NCBI RefSeq assembly: GCF_934202235.1
Contig: NZ_CAKPXS010000024.1
Location: 1-25,595 of the forward strand
Direction of reading: 5' to 3'
Source: an uncultured Limosilactobacillus sp.
GTDB lineage: Bacteria; Bacillota; Bacilli; Lactobacillales; Lactobacillaceae
DNA length: 25,595 nucleotides
The position numbers and the translations under genes are program-made. Every line of letters begins with the position of its first letter. The first letter of the stretch is position 1. Positions 23,040 through 25,595 of the stretch are shown here, piece after piece. The notes below the pieces were generated by a model, which did not search any database, was not told where the DNA came from, and worked only from the letters and a program-made list of their open reading frames with translations.

Positions 23040-23951
23040 CTACTTGTTGCCCTTCTTTTTGTCTTCAGCAGTTAACTTTGCACCCATATCCTTCAGGTAT
23101 TGACGCAGATCGTCCTTTACCTGCGGATGGTTCAACCCGTATTCGATATTCGTCTGGATCCAGCCAAACTTGTTACCAACATCGTAACGCTTGCCCTTAA
23201 ATTCGTGGGCAAAGACCCGCTGGGTCTTATTCAGCGTATCAATGGCGTCGGTCAGCTGAACTTCATTCCCCTTACCTGGCTTAGTGTGGGCCAGCACATC
23301 AAAAATCTCCGGAGTGAAGATGTATCGGCCAATAATGGCCAAGTCACTTGGCGCATCAGCCGGATCAGGCTTTTCAACAAAACTCGTCACGTTGAACAGG
23401 CCTGGCTTCACTTCAGCACTCGGGTTAATTACCCCGTACTTAGCGGTATCTTCATGTGGCACCCGCATTACAGCTAACGTGGAGGCACCAGTTTCATGAT
23501 AACTATCGATTAGTTCTTTCGTCAGTGGCGAGCCAGTCCCGTCGATGTTGTTCAGGTCGTCGCCGAGCATGACCACGAACGGTTCATCCCCGATGAAGTC
23601 ACGCGCAGTCAAAACTGCGTCGCCGAGGCCACGTGGGTGTGACTGCCGGATGAAGTAAATGTTGATATCAGTGGTTTCTTGAACCAACTTCAGCATTTCG
23701 TCCTTGTGCTTCGCCTTCAGGTTGTCTTCCAGTTCCGGGTTGGAGTCAAAGTGGTCTTCGATTGAACGCTTGTTTTTCCCATCGACGACGACAATGTCTT
23801 CAATCCCCGACTTGCGGGCTTCTTCGACGATAAACTGAATAGTTGGTTTATCAACGATCGGCAACATTTCCTTGGCCAGTGCCTTAGTGGCTGGCAGGAA
23901 ACGAGTCCCTAACCCAGCGGCCGGAATAATGGCCTTCCGTACTTTTTTCAT
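23040..23951 (-). CDS. galU: UTP-glucose-1-phosphate uridylyltransferase
   Basis: Makes UDP-glucose from UTP and glucose-1-phosphate for cell-surface glycolipids, polysaccharides and galactose metabolism. It is 303 residues. The nucleotide-binding signature PAAGLGTRFLPATKALAKE is at about 10-28, followed by EMLPIVDKPTIQ and the metal-binding GDDL near 127-130. AAAGGAA lies 9 nt before the ATG. It lies 55 nt after gpsA, with a promoter overlapping the gpsA end, and has its own terminator, so it can be expressed alone. Pgm nearby supplies its substrate. Confidence 0.97.
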   Translation of the reverse strand: MKKVRKAIIPAAGLGTRFLPATKALAKEMLPIVDKPTIQFIVEEARKSGIEDIVVVDGKNKRSIEDHFDSNPELEDNLKAKHKDEMLKLVQETTDINIYFIRQSHPRGLGDAVLTARDFIGDEPFVVMLGDDLNNIDGTGSPLTKELIDSYHETGASTLAVMRVPHEDTAKYGVINPSAEVKPGLFNVTSFVEKPDPADAPSDLAIIGRYIFTPEIFDVLAHTKPGKGNEVQLTDAIDTLNKTQRVFAHEFKGKRYDVGNKFGWIQTNIEYGLNHPQVKDDLRQYLKDMGAKLTAEDKKKGNK

Positions 23952-23995
23952 TACTCAAAATTCCTTTCAATTAAAAAATACAAACAGACAGGCAA

Positions 23996-24024
23996 ATTAT
24001 ACCACATTACTCCAATTCTGTCGT
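23996..24024 (-). promoter_or_regulatory. Promoter of galU, overlapping the end of gpsA
   Basis: Minus strand: -35 ACGACA (24019-24024), 17-nt spacer, perfect -10 TATAAT (23996-24001). Confidence 0.65.
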
Positions 24025-25023
24025 GACTTGCCGGCCCATCAGTTCATCGATAGCCTTTTCAATGTCCTCATCTTCATATAAAACGCGGTACAAGGCGTCA
24101 GTAATCGGCATTTTGACCTGCCGCTTTTCGGCCAGTTCATGCGCGGCCTTAGTGGTATACACGCCTTCAATCACCATTCCCATATGAGAAATGACGTCAC
24201 CCAGTTTTTGTCCCTGGCCAAGCTGGTAACCAGCCCGCCAGTTCCGGGAATTCTTACTAGTTGTGGTGACAACCAGGTCGCCGACTCCCGACAAGCCGAT
24301 GAAGGTAAACGGATTAGCGCCAAAAGCAACCCCCAAGCGGCGAATTTCTGCCAACCCACGGGTAATCAAGGCTGCCCGGGCATTATCCTTGTAGCCCAGG
24401 CCGGCGAGTGCTCCAGCACCAATGGCGATGATATTTTTCAGCGCTGCCCCAAACTCAGCGCCAATCACGTCGTCGTTGGTGTAAACCCGGAAGTAGGAAT
24501 TGCTAAACAGCTTTTGCACCTTCGCGGCACTTGTCAGATTAACAGAAGCAGCAGTGACCGCTGTCATATCCTGAATTGCAACGTCTTCAGCATGGCTTGG
24601 CCCAGACAAGACCACCACGTCCTCACGATGTGCTGACGGAATGCATTCTTCAATGATTTGTGACGGACGCTTGTAAGTACTTTGTTCCAGGCCCTTGGTA
24701 GCGTGGATAATCAACGGCTTCATGTCCAACTCAGCCAGCAGCTTGCTTAACTTCGTGGACACTTCGCGAATCCCCTTCGTTGGGATGACAATCAACACGT
24801 AATCAGCATCGCGAACCGCTTCCTTCATGTCAATCGTCACGTGAAGGTCCTTCGAATACTTAAAGTCTTCCATATAGCGGGGGTTCACGTGCCAGCGGTT
24901 GAAGGTTTCAACTTGTTCATCATCACGTGACCAGAGCCAAACGTTCTTCTCGTTACCAACAAGCAAGTTCGCTAAAATACTTCCCCAGGATCCAGCCCCG
25001 AGGACTGCAACTTTTTCTGCCAT
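24007..25023 (-). CDS. gpsA: Glycerol-3-phosphate dehydrogenase [NAD(P)+]
   Basis: Reduces dihydroxyacetone phosphate to sn-glycerol-3-phosphate for phospholipid and teichoic-acid backbones. It is 338 residues from the ATG at 25023 (MAEKVAVLGAGSWG). The Rossmann motif GAGSWG is at 9-14, catalytic Lys196 in FGAALKNIIAIG, and the ATKGLE and SGPSHAEDV motifs are in place. AAAGGAG lies 10-11 nt before the start. An upstream GTG/ATG would overlap lgt out of frame and lacks support. The lgt stop ends one nucleotide before this ATG, so the two are translationally coupled. Its product feeds phosphatidylglycerol, the lipid donor used by Lgt. Confidence 0.97.
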   Translation of the reverse strand: MAEKVAVLGAGSWGSILANLLVGNEKNVWLWSRDDEQVETFNRWHVNPRYMEDFKYSKDLHVTIDMKEAVRDADYVLIVIPTKGIREVSTKLSKLLAELDMKPLIIHATKGLEQSTYKRPSQIIEECIPSAHREDVVVLSGPSHAEDVAIQDMTAVTAASVNLTSAAKVQKLFSNSYFRVYTNDDVIGAEFGAALKNIIAIGAGALAGLGYKDNARAALITRGLAEIRRLGVAFGANPFTFIGLSGVGDLVVTTTSKNSRNWRAGYQLGQGQKLGDVISHMGMVIEGVYTTKAAHELAEKRQVKMPITDALYRVLYEDEDIEKAIDELMGRQVTTELE

Positions 25024-25024
25024 C

Positions 25025-25595
25025 TTAATCTTTCTCCTTTCGCACCGTTGGCGAATTATACCACGCCAACCCGCCGCGACGCCGGCGAACCACCAATACA
25101 ATGATGGCTGCCATGACGAAAACCAACGATAGTAGTTGAGAGACCCGCACAGTGGACCCGATCATCAGGCTATCTGTCCGCATTCCCTCAATCACAAAGC
25201 GACCACAGCCATACCAGATTACGTAAGTCAGCGCGATTTCGCCCCGCTTAAAAAGGTGAACGCGGTGACGCAACAACATAATCAACGCAAAGCCAGCCAA
25301 GTCCCATAATGATTCATATAAAAACGTCGGTGTCCGGTAAGCACCACCAACCGCCATCTGCTGAATTAGCCATTGCGGGAGGTGGGCTGCCTGAAGTGCC
25401 GCTTTCGTTGTTACTTTGCCAAAGGCTTCCTGGTTAATAAAGTTACCCCAGCGACCGAGCCCCTGGCCCAGTAAAACAGTTGGCGCCACGATGTCCAGCA
25501 CCGTCCACACACGAAGGTGGTGGTACCGACAATAGAAGTATAGCACGACCGCACCGCCAATGATGCCCCCATAAATAGCAATTCCACCGTCCCAG
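25025..25595 (-). CDS. lgt: Prolipoprotein diacylglyceryl transferase, 5' end outside the window
   Basis: Membrane enzyme that transfers diacylglycerol from phosphatidylglycerol to the lipobox Cys of prolipoproteins. About 190 C-terminal residues are present; the reading frame stays open to the window edge, so the N-terminal part lies beyond 25595. A GTG at 25546 is internal, since WDGGIAIYGGIIGG in front of it is conserved Lgt sequence. The signature GRWGNFINQEAFG and several hydrophobic helices are visible. It ends one nucleotide before gpsA. Confidence 0.95.
   Translation of the reverse strand, partial: WDGGIAIYGGIIGGAVVLYFYCRYHHLRVWTVLDIVAPTVLLGQGLGRWGNFINQEAFGKVTTKAALQAAHLPQWLIQQMAVGGAYRTPTFLYESLWDLAGFALIMLLRHRVHLFKRGEIALTYVIWYGCGRFVIEGMRTDSLMIGSTVRVSQLLSLVFVMAAIIVLVVRRRRGGLAWYNSPTVRKEKD

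Noticed and set aside
1..25595. A hidden defence, mobile or CRISPR system.
   Set aside because: All large ORFs belong to known core families, and I see no repeat arrays, transposase or integrase motifs, or attachment sites.

Overview
The window reads as a core chromosomal segment of a heterofermentative lactobacillus, most likely in or near Limosilactobacillus. The evidence is the gene order lgt-gpsA-galU-trxB-pgm-uvrBA-rapZ-yvcK-whiA-clpP-gap-pgk-tpiA-eno, Gram-positive AGGAGG ribosome binding sites, a CtsR heptad repeat, a DinR-type SOS box, and a base composition near half G+C (judged by eye). Species placement is inference. I see no mobile element, CRISPR array, phage gene or other accessory system. 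Nearly everything is on the minus strand; the plus strand carries only tRNA-Arg, one small ORF and clpP.

Layout in minus-strand transcription order, from the right end. First come lgt (cut by the window edge) and gpsA (lipoprotein and phospholipid precursors), then galU from a promoter inside the end of gpsA. A second unit holds trxB, a HAD phosphatase that overlaps it by 8 nt, and phosphoglucomutase; pgm and galU together convert glucose-6-phosphate to UDP-glucose for envelope glycans. Then come uvrB-uvrA, joined by a TAATG overlap and headed by an SOS box, and rapZ-yvcK-whiA, the conserved Firmicute cluster. Next is a 965-residue membrane protein with an LtaS-type sulfatase domain, which converges on clpP and shares a bidirectional terminator with it.

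The centre (about 6.5-8.25 kb) is the unusual part. clpP, with its CtsR-controlled promoter, and tRNA-Arg(CCG) run on the plus strand, against all neighbours. Two unrecognised 43-codon genes with good ribosome binding sites lie between them, divergently oriented.

The left part is the lower glycolytic cluster gap-pgk-tpiA-eno without a cggR gene in front. It is not a simple operon: hairpins with T-tracts lie between gap and pgk and between pgk and tpiA, and eno has a likely promoter of its own. The gap mRNA would begin in a stable stem-loop. After the eno terminator comes a separately transcribed aldehyde dehydrogenase (succinate-semialdehyde dehydrogenase type). Its promoter is bracketed by TTGTGAA half-sites in a geometry that is repeated 96 bp upstream; this is the most distinctive regulatory signal here. 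Several starts were set by ribosome binding sites: TTG for tpiA, clpP and pgm, and internal ATGs for rapZ, uvrB, the HAD gene and gpsA.
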